Below, piece by piece: positions 28,633-37,397 of a stretch of 64,000 bases of DNA. The first letter of the stretch is position 1; every line of letters begins with the position of its first letter. Source of the stretch: Bacillus cytotoxicus (GTDB lineage Bacteria > Bacillota > Bacilli > Bacillales > Bacillaceae_G); the NCBI RefSeq assembly GCF_023715645.1, contig NZ_JAMBOP010000001.1, positions 62,001 through 126,000 on the forward strand. Direction: 5' to 3'. Both the position numbers and the translations under genes were made by a program. The notes below the pieces were generated by a model. The model was given only the letters and a program-made list of their open reading frames with translations, had not been told where the DNA came from and searched no databases.

Positions 28633-29058
28633 TACGTTTTACCACTCCCTTCACTTTATCTTATACATACATCATACCTCTTACATGTGATTTCCGTATG
28701 AATACAAGAAGAAGTTTAAAACATGGCTGAAATAGGGAGAAATATCGATTGGCACAATCAATCGATAAGCAATGCAAATATGGAAAGAGGCCTACTGATT
28801 TTACAGAAACGGATGAGCTAAAACACGTAAATTCCACATTTTCTAAAATATAAATCCGCAAATGCTTTATAGCAACAATAATAATTTATTAATAACAACA
28901 ATAGATTTTATAGTTATTAATAATTCTATCCCAAAATAAATAATGAAAGATGATATGAAACAAAAAAGCCAACTCCACAAAGGAACTGGCTCTCTTCATT
29001 AAAAATTTTGAATCTATATTACGTTACGCAAAGAGTACAGGAACAGAAAATTTTCAAA

Positions 29059-29095
29059 CAAAAGACTTCGGGTGCCTTACCGAAGTCTTTTGTTT
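29059..29095. terminator. strong terminator-like hairpin without adjacent gene
   Basis: CAAAAGACTTCGG / CCGAAGTCTTTTG stem flanked by A and T tracts; the gene it served is not present. Confidence 0.7.
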
Positions 29096-29099
29096 ATTT

Positions 29100-29202
29100 T
29101 TATATAGATCCCACTTGACTTTTCAACACACAAGTCGCGACCAGACGCTCTCGCCCTCCCCTAAAAAAGAGGGTTTCTGCCTGGTTTTCAATTTGAATTT
29201 AT
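29100..29202 (-). repeat. MITE-like repeat, minus orientation, truncated
   Basis: Right half only (CACACAAGTCGCGACCAGACGCTCTCGCCC), fused to the next copy. Confidence 0.75.
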
Positions 29203-29399
29203 ATATAAATCCACTTTGATTTTTTAACACACAGATTGCGGCTATGCAGAATACAACATGCCCTCCTACTGGTCCGCTCCTTCTGTTTAAAACGTGGCAC
29301 GTGGCAGAAAAAGGAACTGACCGCTCCTATGAGTGGCCAGACGCTCTATCCTCCCCTAAAAAAGAAGGGTTTCTGTCTGGTTTTCAATTTATATATATT
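29203..29399 (-). repeat. MITE-like repeat, minus orientation, full length
   Basis: From ATAAATCCACTTTGATTTT to TTCAATTTATATATA. It ends two bases before the stop codon of the truncated MscS gene. Confidence 0.85.
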
Positions 29400-29400
29400 C

Positions 29401-29970
29401 TTACGCTATTTCTTTACGTTTTTCACCTAAAGAATAGTTCGCAACCTTTGTAATTGAACTGTTTGAAACGAAATAAATCTCTCCACTTTCTGCAACGAGC
29501 TGCGTCGTACGAAGCCCTACTTCTTCGATGACACCTTCAATATCATTAATTTTCACTTTATCGCCAACTGAAAATTGATCTTCAAAAATAATAAAGAATC
29601 CTGTTACAATATCTTTTACTAAGTTTTGTGCCCCAAAACCAATTGCTAAACCGGCAACACTCACCCCAGCAAGAAGCGCTTTAATATCGATTCCTACTGT
29701 TTCTAGAATCGTCATAACCATCATGAAATACACAACATAATGAACAATATTTTGACATAGCTTCGTTAATGTCGCCTCACGTCTTTCATTCGTACGCACA
29801 GGCGCCTTGCTGCTCATCTTAAATATTTGTTCAATTCCTACAGAAGCAACGCGAATAATTACTTTTGCCACTATAAAAATAAGAATAATTTTAAGAATAA
29901 TCCCCCCAAATTTCATTAATTTTTCAGGGTTTAAAACATACTCTTTCAATATATCTTGAATATCCAACAT
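29401..29970 (-). CDS. MscS-type mechanosensitive channel, C-terminally truncated
   Basis: A 189-aa protein with two or three membrane helices, the pore-helix signature GVSVAGLAIGFGAQNLVKDIVTGFF (about residues 98-122, written in family order) and the first beta domain (DKVKINDIEGVIEEVGLRTTQL). The C-terminal alpha/beta cage of about 80 aa found in ordinary homologues is absent. The frame ends at the edge of a repeat copy, suggesting loss by insertion or deletion. Function as a channel is uncertain. Confidence 0.75.
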   Translation of the reverse strand: MLDIQDILKEYVLNPEKLMKFGGIILKIILIFIVAKVIIRVASVGIEQIFKMSSKAPVRTNERREATLTKLCQNIVHYVVYFMMVMTILETVGIDIKALLAGVSVAGLAIGFGAQNLVKDIVTGFFIIFEDQFSVGDKVKINDIEGVIEEVGLRTTQLVAESGEIYFVSNSSITKVANYSLGEKRKEIA

Positions 29971-29995
29971 GCTAATTCCTCTCCTTTAACAGACA

Positions 29996-30023
29996 AAAAG
30001 CGTAAGAGCCCTTACGCTTTTTG
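29996..30023 (-). terminator. terminator of the former tyrS gene
   Basis: AAAAAGCGTAAG / CTTACGCTTTTT stem directly after the tyrS remnant's stop codon. Confidence 0.8.
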
Positions 30024-30028
30024 GGATG

Positions 30029-30199
30029 TTAGTAACGAATTAAGAAATATTTTTTCTTACCGCGGCGAATGATTGTAAATTCACCTTCAATGCGGTCTTT
30101 TTCTGTAACCATGCAATCTAACGCTTGTGTATGTTCACCATTTGTAATATCTTCGCGCACTTGACCTTTTAACGATGAAAATTTACTTTCCACGCTCGA
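30029..30199 (-). pseudogene. tyrS: C-terminal remnant of tyrosyl-tRNA synthetase
   Basis: About 56 codons remain, ending EGEFTIIRRGKKKYFLIRY, the S4-like C-terminus of bacterial TyrS; the fragment also reads LKGQVREDITNGEHTQALDC. A stop lies just upstream and the catalytic HIGH/KMSKS domains are gone. The place after rpsD and before acsA is where B. subtilis has tyrS, so this is the ancestral copy, deleted. A second tyrS elsewhere must serve the cell. Confidence 0.7.
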
Positions 30200-30270
30200 T
30201 TATTTATATACCCTTCTTTATAACATCATTTATATGTGCCTGTCAAACGCAGGTTTTTCTCTTATACTTA

Positions 30271-30519
30271 CTAGCTGGCAATGAGTATCATTAGTATAGA
30301 AAGAAGCGGCACACCTGCTAATAGAGAAATGTGAAACACAAGTGACAAATCATTTCCAATTGTCGCTTCAACAGGATCTTTAGCCGGAGACGCAAGAAAG
30401 CGTAAAAATCGATCTCCCCTATTCACTTTTTGCGGAAAATCAGGAACTTCCACATGATCACTATCTAAATGCTGTTTTAATCTATATTCTTTATCAAAGG
30501 GATTTTCGTTCAATATCAT
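30271..30519 (-). CDS. small membrane protein after ECF sigma gene (possible anti-sigma)
   Basis: An 82-aa protein: a soluble N-terminal half (MILNENPFDKEYRLKQHLDS...) and one C-terminal membrane span (VFHISLLAGVPLLSILMILI). It overlaps the sigma gene by 26 nt, hence coupled. Size and place resemble small regulators encoded with SigY-like factors, but no conserved anti-sigma motif (zinc or ASD) is visible. Confidence 0.6.
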   Translation of the reverse strand: MILNENPFDKEYRLKQHLDSDHVEVPDFPQKVNRGDRFLRFLASPAKDPVEATIGNDLSLVFHISLLAGVPLLSILMILIAS

Positions 30520-31039
30520 CCACCTCCAGCAATTGCTTCAATTTTTTTATTCCATGATGCAATCTTGATTTAACCGTCCCTATCGGAATACATAATACAT
30601 CAGCAATTTCCTTATGAGGCATATCATGATAATACGAAAGAATCAGAACAGCTCGCTGCTCTTCTGGAACTTTCAAAATAGCTTCTCGAATCGTAAAACG
30701 GTCTTCTTTTGAAATCGCCTTCTCTTCAATCGGAATTAAAAAAGGAAGAAGCGAGCGCCACTTTTTTCTACGGTTAAGCTTATTAATCATTAACCGATAT
30801 GCAATTTGAAACAAATACGTTTTCACTTTCCCCTTTTCAACATCATACATTTGCTTCTTACGTTCTAATGTAAGAAACGTATCTTGGACGAGATCTTGAC
30901 TCAATTGTTCATCACGATTAAAACGATATAAAAACGTATATAACGCAGGTTTGATTAAAATATATAATTTTCCCCCTGCCCGCTTATCTCCATTTTGATA
31001 CGCAAGCATGAGTTCTTCCTCAATCCCAATCTGCGCCAT
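30494..31039 (-). CDS. ECF-type RNA polymerase sigma factor
   Basis: A 181-aa protein with sigma region 2 (LYTFLYRFNRDEQLSQDLVQDTFLTL, residues about 32-58) and region 4 (VPEEQRAVLILSYYHDMPHKEIADVLCIPIGTVKSRLHHGIKKLKQLL, about 124-171). It directs RNA polymerase to its own promoter class. It is flanked and overlapped by two membrane protein genes, a typical arrangement for membrane-sensed ECF factors. The signal is unknown. Confidence 0.88.
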   Translation of the reverse strand: MAQIGIEEELMLAYQNGDKRAGGKLYILIKPALYTFLYRFNRDEQLSQDLVQDTFLTLERKKQMYDVEKGKVKTYLFQIAYRLMINKLNRRKKWRSLLPFLIPIEEKAISKEDRFTIREAILKVPEEQRAVLILSYYHDMPHKEIADVLCIPIGTVKSRLHHGIKKLKQLLEVDDIERKSL

Positions 31040-31475
31040 GTTTTTTAATCTCCTTTATCCCCTTTAACGTTAGAGATAAGCGGGTAATTAAATATAAACT
31101 TGCAACAATCGTCCATATTTGAGATTGATTCGTAAAAAACTGTACATATGGATTTTGAACTGTTAATCCGCTTGAAACTAAGAAGTTTAACACTTGTACG
31201 CATATACAAGCATATACCGCAATACAGACGGATATTGTATCAAATACATTCCAGCGAAAGTATACTTTTGTTTTTGTAAAGTCGATTTTATTCCCGGCCT
31301 TTCGAACAATATATTTCTTGTCAAAAGGTATAAGGATTGAAAATATAATAATCATCATACATGCTAACGTAATCATTGAAACTTTAAATCCTATCGCTAT
31401 AGGCAAAAGTGTCCCTAAAGCAATTACGATTATAATACTGATCAAAACGAATGAAAGCATCCATTTATTCGACAT
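31020..31475 (-). CDS. membrane protein of the ECF sigma operon
   Basis: A 151-aa protein with four predicted membrane helices (about residues 7-27, 31-50, 79-100, 118-138). It is the first gene of the three-gene unit and overlaps the sigma gene by 20 nt. It could be the sensor or the anti-sigma partner; not recognised as a known family. Confidence 0.6.
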   Translation of the reverse strand: MSNKWMLSFVLISIIIVIALGTLLPIAIGFKVSMITLACMMIIIFSILIPFDKKYIVRKAGNKIDFTKTKVYFRWNVFDTISVCIAVYACICVQVLNFLVSSGLTVQNPYVQFFTNQSQIWTIVASLYLITRLSLTLKGIKEIKKHGADWD

Positions 31476-31552
31476 TTAAAGTGCCCCCCTAATTTACTCT
31501 TCATAAACTTATACAAATGATGGGAGCAATTGGTTCAAAAAACATTTTATTT

Positions 31553-31658
31553 TTTTATCCCGCTACTTTTGGGCAGAAACACTATAACCTCACGATTCAA
31601 AGAAAGCGAAGAGAATGAATCTCCCCCACTAAGGGAAGTTTTACTATATTTCTTTCAT
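31553..31658 (-). repeat. diverged bcr1-like repeat
   Basis: TTATCCCGCTACTTTTGGGCAG at left and CCCCCACTAAGGGAAGTTTTAC at right match the ends of the 41.7-kb copy in inverse orientation; the interior has diverged. Confidence 0.5.
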
Positions 31659-31660
31659 GA

Positions 31661-32287
31661 TTACGGTCGTTTTTCCAGCGCTAATTTAATACCAAATGCC
31701 ACAAGCACAAAACCACTTATGCCTTGAATCGCCCGCTCTGTAGACGGCTTTTTCATCCACGTCCGAATTGCATTGATTAAATAAATATAGAGGATAAACC
31801 ACAGAAAGGTTAAAACTGTATATGTCATTCCCATGATCAAAAGTTGAAAAAATGTATTTCCATCATGCTGTATAAATTGTGGTAAAAATGTTAGAAAGAA
31901 AATAGCTACTTTTGGGTTTAACAAATTAGTAAGAAAACCTTGCCGGAAGCAAGATGTGCCCTGATACTTATTTGTAACTGTAATATCCTCTACTTGTTTT
32001 TCTTTCTTCCGTAAAGACCTCAACGAAACGCATCCTAAATAAATAAGATAAATAGCACCAATATACTTAAAAACAGAAAATAAAAATGCCGATTTAACAA
32101 GAATTGCAGAAATCCCCAGTACAGCTGCTAATGTATGAATACTTAAACCGCATAGAATACCAAAAACAGTTTTCATTCCGCCTTGTTTCCCCTGCAGCAT
32201 TGTATTCTGCGTTACTAATCCTGTATCAGGTCCTGGTAAAATAATAAGAAAAATTGACATCGTAACAAAAAGATAATATTGCGTCAC
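31661..32287 (-). CDS. LysE/RhtB-family amino-acid exporter
   Basis: A 208-aa membrane protein with six hydrophobic segments. The family signature is at the N-terminus (IILPGPDTGLVTQNTMLQGKQGG, near residue 18). It exports amino acids or homoserine lactone-like compounds; the substrate is unknown. GTG 32287 lies 7 nt after GGAGG and is a better start than the ATG at 32293, which touches the ribosome site. Confidence 0.87.
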   Translation of the reverse strand: MTQYYLFVTMSIFLIILPGPDTGLVTQNTMLQGKQGGMKTVFGILCGLSIHTLAAVLGISAILVKSAFLFSVFKYIGAIYLIYLGCVSLRSLRKKEKQVEDITVTNKYQGTSCFRQGFLTNLLNPKVAIFFLTFLPQFIQHDGNTFFQLLIMGMTYTVLTFLWFILYIYLINAIRTWMKKPSTERAIQGISGFVLVAFGIKLALEKRP

Positions 32288-32369
32288 TAACATCCCTCCA
32301 AAAGATTAAATCTTTTCTTTATACCATTGTATTACCCTTCTTGCATGCTCTGCTGCATTTTATACATTA

Positions 32370-32578
32370 CATATATAAATACAAGTTGACTTTTTAACAT
32401 CTAAGTCGCTGCTATGCAGAACAAAACATGGCCGCTACTTGCTGTCTATCTTTGTTTTAAACTTTGCATGTGGCAGGAAAAGGAACTGACCGCCTCTATG
32501 CATGGCCAGTTGCTCTCGCCCACCGAAAAAGAAAAGGGTTTTTTATGTTAGTTTTTCAATTTGCATTTATATATAAGT
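32370..32578 (-). repeat. MITE-like repeat, minus orientation, full length
   Basis: ATATAAATACAAGTTGAC to TTTCAATTTGCATTTATATATAA, with intact core. Confidence 0.85.
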
Positions 32579-32609
32579 TATCTGTAACGCTGCATAATTT
32601 CATTATACG

Positions 32610-32658
32610 CTAAACAAGAAAGGCCTGAACGAAGAATGTTCAGACCTTTCTTGTTTAA
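32610..32658 (-). terminator. acsA terminator
   Basis: AAACAAGAAAGGCCTGAAC / GTTCAGACCTTTCTTGTTT, a 19-bp stem overlapping the acsA stop codon. Confidence 0.9.
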
Positions 32659-34373
32659 TCTTCCATCGTAGACAAGTCACCTGTTGGTAAGTTTAACTCC
32701 CATGCCTTTAATACACGGCGCATAATTTTACCGCTTCTCGTTTTCGGTAATTTATCTCGGAATTCAATTTGTCTCGGCGCTGCATGAGCGGCTAGTCCTT
32801 TTTTCACAAATTGACGAATATCTTCTTTTAGTTCTTCAGATGGCTCATAACCTGCGCGCAGTGCGATGAACGCTTTAATAATTTCTCCACGTACAGGATC
32901 TGGAATTCCAATAACACCAGCTTCTGCAACTGCTGTATGCTCAATTAATTTACTTTCTACTTCAAACGGACCAACCCGTTCACCAGACGTCATAATCACA
33001 TCGTCAATACGTCCTTGGAACCAGAAGTATCCATCTTCATCCATATATGCAGAGTCTCCTGACACATACCAGTCCCCTGGCATAAAATAAGACTCATATT
33101 TTTGTGGGTTATTCCAAACAGCACGCATCATCGCCGGCCAGCCTTTTCCAATTGCTAAGTTCCCCATTGTGTATGGCGGCACTTCATTACCTTCATTATC
33201 AACGATTGCTGCCTTCACACCTGGAATTGGTTTTCCCATTGACCCTGGACGAATTTCCATACAAGGATAGTTACAGATAACTTGTCCTCCTGTTTCCGTC
33301 ATCCACCACGTATCGTGAATGCGAAGATGGAACACTTTCATCGCCCAGCGAATTACTTCTGGGTTTAACGGTTCCCCAACACTTAAAATATGACGAAGAT
33401 CTGATAAATCATATTTCTTCAGCGTATCGTCACCAGCACCCATTAACATACGAAATGCTGTCGGTGCACTATACCAAACTGTTACACCGTAATCTTGAAG
33501 CGTTTCATACCAAGCTTCAGGGCTAAAACGTCCCCCTAAAACTACGTTAGAAGCTCCGACTAACCAAGGTGCAAAAATACCATATGCTGTTCCAGTTATC
33601 CAGCCCGGATCTGCTGTGCACCAATACACATCATCTTCTTTTAAATCCAGCACCCATTTTGCTGTTTGATAATGCTGCACCATTGCATTTTGAGCATGCA
33701 GCACCCCTTTTGGTTTCCCTGTTGAGCCAGATGTATAATGTAAAATGAGTCCGTCTTCTCTTCCAAGCCATTCAATTTTCAACTTGTTAGAAGCTTGTTC
33801 AAAAAGCGGATTAAATGCGACAATTTTGCCCCCCTCTTCTACATCTTCACCAACAACAAATACTGTTTTTAATGCTGGTAAATCATTAAAAGGTATACGC
33901 TCTAACAATTCCGGTGTTGTCACAAGCACTTTTGCTTCACTGTCCACCAGGCGGTCACATACAGCAGATTCCATGAAAGCTTCAAATAACGGACCAACAA
34001 TTGCTCCAAGCTTTACTGCACCAAGTAAAGTAAAATACAGTTCTGGTGAACGAGGCATAAAAATAAAGACGCGGTCACCCTTTTCAACATCCCCATAATT
34101 TTTCAAAACATTTCCTGCTTTATTCGACAATTCCTTCATTTCTTTAAATGTATATTTCTCTTTTCTTGCACCGTCTTGATAATATAGTGCTACTTTATTT
34201 TTCCGGTGGGATTTGGCATGTCGATCGATAGTCTCATAAGCCATATTTACTCGCCCAGTTTCATGCCAAGAAAAATTTTGATTAACTTCTTCCCAATTAA
34301 AATTTTGATATGCTTCATTGTAATTTAATAAATTATTTTCCCCTTGAATAACTGGAAGTGTTTCTACTTTCAT
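32655..34373 (-). CDS. acsA: acetyl-CoA synthetase
   Basis: A 572-aa AMP-forming enzyme that lets the cell use acetate. The A3 motif HYTSGSTGKPKGVLH lies near residue 220, WWMTETGG near 356 and the catalytic lysine motif PKTRSGKIMRR near 544-554. In B. subtilis that lysine is acetylated by AcuA and deacetylated by AcuC, and both genes are divergent here. ATG 34373 follows AAGGGGGATG. Confidence 0.96.
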   Translation of the reverse strand: MKVETLPVIQGENNLLNYNEAYQNFNWEEVNQNFSWHETGRVNMAYETIDRHAKSHRKNKVALYYQDGARKEKYTFKEMKELSNKAGNVLKNYGDVEKGDRVFIFMPRSPELYFTLLGAVKLGAIVGPLFEAFMESAVCDRLVDSEAKVLVTTPELLERIPFNDLPALKTVFVVGEDVEEGGKIVAFNPLFEQASNKLKIEWLGREDGLILHYTSGSTGKPKGVLHAQNAMVQHYQTAKWVLDLKEDDVYWCTADPGWITGTAYGIFAPWLVGASNVVLGGRFSPEAWYETLQDYGVTVWYSAPTAFRMLMGAGDDTLKKYDLSDLRHILSVGEPLNPEVIRWAMKVFHLRIHDTWWMTETGGQVICNYPCMEIRPGSMGKPIPGVKAAIVDNEGNEVPPYTMGNLAIGKGWPAMMRAVWNNPQKYESYFMPGDWYVSGDSAYMDEDGYFWFQGRIDDVIMTSGERVGPFEVESKLIEHTAVAEAGVIGIPDPVRGEIIKAFIALRAGYEPSEELKEDIRQFVKKGLAAHAAPRQIEFRDKLPKTRSGKIMRRVLKAWELNLPTGDLSTMED

Positions 34374-34557
34374 TTTTTACATCCCCCTTCTATGTACATA
34401 TAAGTCTATTATAAGGATATATTTTATAATTTTCAGTATTTTTTACGAAATTCAGACAAATTTTTACTGACAAATTTCGATTCACATCGCATACTGAGTA
34501 CAGTAGTATAAAAATAGATAGTAAATTCACAAAGCTCTGAAGGTGGTGAGCCTAACA

Positions 34558-35190
34558 TTGATTCATAATAAAGTGTACAATGCAAGAAATTTAAAAACAC
34601 CAAAAGGAACTTTAATTATTGAAGGCCCTGTCAAAACACATAATTTAGAAACGTATGAGTTTCACCCTGATTTAATTGCCTTTCGACCTGCGGCTCAGCA
34701 ATATACAGCAATTGTCGAGATTTCTAAATTACCGGAAGCTCGAATTATTATTGCTCGTCATGAAAATACAATTGTTGGCTATGTAACGCACTTATATCCA
34801 GACCCTCTTGAACGATGGTCTGAAGGAAAAATGAACAATTTAATTGAGCTTGGCGCCATTGAAGTTGTTCCTGATTTTCGCGGCTGCGCCGTTGGAAAAA
34901 ACTTATTAGAAGTTTCTATGATGGATGACCATATGGAAGACTATATTATTTTAACAACTGAATATTATTGGCACTGGGATTTAAAACAAACAGGCCTTAA
35001 TGTTTGGGAATATCGAAAAGTAATGGAGAAAATGATGAATGCCGGTGGACTGGAATGGATGGCAACAGATGACCCTGAAATTTGTTCACATCCAGCAAAC
35101 TGCTTAATGGTTCGGATTGGAAAACGAGTCGATACCGCATCCATTCAACAATTTGATCGCTTACGCTTCAAAAATCGTTTCATGTACTAA
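34558..35190 (+). CDS. acuA: AcuA protein acetyltransferase (GNAT)
   Basis: A 210-aa GNAT-fold enzyme that acetylates and switches off AcsA. The acetyl-CoA-binding region reads IEVVPDFRGCAVGKNLLEVSM near residues 105-125 (Q/RxxGxG-type motif with A for G). The likely start is TTG 34558 giving an N-terminus like known AcuA; GTG codons at 34543/34546 lie in the ribosome-site region AAGGTGGTG. First gene of acuABC. Confidence 0.92.
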   Translation: MIHNKVYNARNLKTPKGTLIIEGPVKTHNLETYEFHPDLIAFRPAAQQYTAIVEISKLPEARIIIARHENTIVGYVTHLYPDPLERWSEGKMNNLIELGAIEVVPDFRGCAVGKNLLEVSMMDDHMEDYIILTTEYYWHWDLKQTGLNVWEYRKVMEKMMNAGGLEWMATDDPEICSHPANCLMVRIGKRVDTASIQQFDRLRFKNRFMY

Positions 35191-35204
35191 AGGGGGATTA
35201 CATC

Positions 35205-35849
35205 ATGATTGTTGAAGAAATCATGAATCAAAATGTAACAACGCTGCGCCCAACCGACACGATTGAAACAGCTTTACGAACATTAGCAGCACATAGTATT
35301 CGGCACATTCCAGTTGTAAATGAACAATATGAAGTCGTCGGGATTATTTCCGACCGTGACGTTCGCGATGCGAGTCCGTCTATTCTTGATGAACACGTTT
35401 CAAAAACTGCTCTTAAAGAGCCAATTGAACGTGTTATGAAACATCCCGTTATGACATGTCACCCTCTTGATTTCGTTGAGGAAATTGCTACGTTATTTTT
35501 TGAGAATAAAATTGGCTGCCTTCCTGTTACAAAGAGCGGTAAACTTGTCGGGATTATTTCAGAATCAACAGTATTATATACACTTGTCAAATTAACTGGT
35601 GCTCATCAACCAAGTTCACAAGTTGAAATTCAAGTGAAAAATGAACCTGGTATTCTCGGGAGAGTCGTTGCTGTTTTCAGTGAACTGAAAATTAACATCG
35701 TGAGCGTTCTCGTCTATCCAGCAAAAGAAGAGAGCGACAAAGTTCTCGTTTTCCGTATTCAAACGATGAATCCTCTTAAAGCAATTGAAGAGTTAGAACA
35801 AAAAGGCTATCGTGTTTTATGGCCAAATATTGCGGGGATGGGAACATGA
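35205..35849 (+). CDS. acuB: AcuB, CBS-pair and ACT-domain protein
   Basis: A 214-aa protein with two CBS domains (residues about 7-60 and 77-130) and a C-terminal ACT-like domain (from VKNEPGILGRVVAVFSELKINIVSVLVYP). Part of the acetoin/acetate utilisation operon; it probably senses an adenine nucleotide and an amino acid, but its exact role is not known. Its stop overlaps acuC by 4 nt. Confidence 0.93.
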   Translation: MIVEEIMNQNVTTLRPTDTIETALRTLAAHSIRHIPVVNEQYEVVGIISDRDVRDASPSILDEHVSKTALKEPIERVMKHPVMTCHPLDFVEEIATLFFENKIGCLPVTKSGKLVGIISESTVLYTLVKLTGAHQPSSQVEIQVKNEPGILGRVVAVFSELKINIVSVLVYPAKEESDKVLVFRIQTMNPLKAIEELEQKGYRVLWPNIAGMGT

Positions 35850-37012
35850 AAAATGTATTCATTTACTCAGAAGATTATCAGGGCTATTCCTTTAGTCCTG
35901 ATCATCCTTTTAATCAACTTCGGGTAAAATTATCCTATGATTTGTTGCAAAAAAGCGGATTTATACACCCTTCGCAAGTTATTCCACCACGAATCGCAAC
36001 TGATGAAGAAATTGCTTTAATTCATACAGAAGAGTACATAAATGCGGTAAAACGCGCTGGAGAAGGAACACTAGAACAATCACTGGCAATGTCATATGGC
36101 CTTGGAACAGATGATACACCGATATTTCCAAACATGCATGAAGCAAGCGCACTTCTTGTTGGTGGCACCTTAACTGCGGTCGATGCCATTCTTGAGGGAC
36201 AAGCAGAACATGCTCTCAATCTCGGCGGAGGATTACATCACGGATTTCGCGGGAAAGCCTCTGGATTTTGTATTTATAATGACAGTTCAATTGCGATTAA
36301 GTATATACAACAAAAATACGGTCTTCGTGTTTTGTATATCGATACAGACGCCCATCACGGCGATGGTGTCCAGTGGTCCTTTTATGATGATCCTAACGTT
36401 TGCACAGTTTCATTGCATGAAACAGGCCGTTACTTATTTCCAGGCACAGGTGCTGTCAATGAGCGTGGCCAAGGCAATGGATACAGCTATTCTTTTAACG
36501 TTCCCCTTGATGCTTTTACAGAAGATGATTCATTTCTACATGCATATCGGACCGTTATCAGGGAAGTCGCTGACTATTTCAAACCAGATATTATTTTAAC
36601 GCAAAACGGAGCTGATGCTCATTATTACGACCCTCTTACACATCTTTGTTCAACAATACAAATTTACCGAGAAATTCCGAAGCTTGCTCATGAAATTGCT
36701 CACGAATACTGCAATGGTCGTTGGATTGCAGTCGGCGGCGGCGGTTATGATATATGGCGCGTCGTTCCAAGAGCTTGGGCACTCATTTGGCTCGAAATGA
36801 ACAACATCCAAAACATCTCAGGACATCTCCCCCCAGAATGGATAGAAGCTTGGAAAGGACAAGCTAAGACAGACCTCCCACTTACATGGGAAGACCAGAG
36901 CAACATGTATAAACCGATTCCACGCAAACAAGAAATTGAGGAGAAGAACGAATTAACTGTAGCGAAGTGTCTAGAGATAATTCGGAATAATATGAAAAAG
37001 ATTTTGTATTAA
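35846..37012 (+). CDS. acuC: AcuC, class I/II histone-deacetylase-family deacetylase
   Basis: A 388-aa zinc deacetylase that reactivates acetylated AcsA. The catalytic blocks are GGGLHHGFRGKASGFCIYND (about 133-152) and DTDAHHGDGVQW (about 167-178), with the later GGGGYD. The ATG at 35846 forms an ATGA overlap with acuB; a start nine codons earlier is out of keeping with coupling. Confidence 0.95.
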   Translation: MKNVFIYSEDYQGYSFSPDHPFNQLRVKLSYDLLQKSGFIHPSQVIPPRIATDEEIALIHTEEYINAVKRAGEGTLEQSLAMSYGLGTDDTPIFPNMHEASALLVGGTLTAVDAILEGQAEHALNLGGGLHHGFRGKASGFCIYNDSSIAIKYIQQKYGLRVLYIDTDAHHGDGVQWSFYDDPNVCTVSLHETGRYLFPGTGAVNERGQGNGYSYSFNVPLDAFTEDDSFLHAYRTVIREVADYFKPDIILTQNGADAHYYDPLTHLCSTIQIYREIPKLAHEIAHEYCNGRWIAVGGGGYDIWRVVPRAWALIWLEMNNIQNISGHLPPEWIEAWKGQAKTDLPLTWEDQSNMYKPIPRKQEIEEKNELTVAKCLEIIRNNMKKILY

Positions 37013-37183
37013 AGATAAAAACCTCTTTCTTTTTAAGGGGGACGAGAGCATCTGGCCGTGCATAGTAGCGGTCAGGGCCTTTTTCTGCCACTTGCCGTGT
37101 TTAAAACAAAGGGAGAATACAAGTGGAGGGCATGTTTTGTCTGCGTAGCTGTCTTTTATGTTGAAGAATTCAAAAGGATTTAT
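37013..37183 (+). repeat. MITE-like repeat, plus orientation, first of tandem pair
   Basis: Starts AGATAAAAACCTCTTTC after the acuC stop. Core intact, right end CAAAAGGATTTATG. Confidence 0.8.
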
Positions 37184-37335
37184 GTAAAAACTCTTTCTTT
37201 TTAAGGGGGACAAGAGCATCTGGCCGTGCGTAGTAGCGGTCAGGGCCTTTTTCTGCCACTTGCCGTGTTTAAAACAAAAAGAACAAGCAAGTAGATGGCA
37301 TGTTTTGTCTGCGTAGCTGTCTTTTATGTTGAATT
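37184..37335 (+). repeat. MITE-like repeat, plus orientation, second of tandem pair
   Basis: Nearly identical to the preceding copy (TAAGGGGGACAAGAGCATC ... TGCGTAGCTGTCTTTTATG), so a recent duplication. Confidence 0.8.
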
Positions 37336-37397
37336 TTATCCCGCATTTACGTCCAGTAAGATCTCAGTTTTACTTTATATACAAAGGAGATATGCTT

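Noticed and set aside
28661-28861. 66-codon minus-strand ORF
   Set aside because: No ribosome site and atypical composition; overlaps an inverted repeat. Left as non-coding.
34374-34557. cre site for CcpA between acsA and acuA
   Set aside because: Control by CcpA is expected from B. subtilis, but I could not find a convincing match to the cre consensus by eye.
36882-37219. Short minus-strand ORFs of the type ...AEKGPDRYYARPDALVPLKKK
   Set aside because: Read from the repeat core in the other direction; seen also at 50407 and 62531. No ribosome sites and no conservation beyond the repeat itself.
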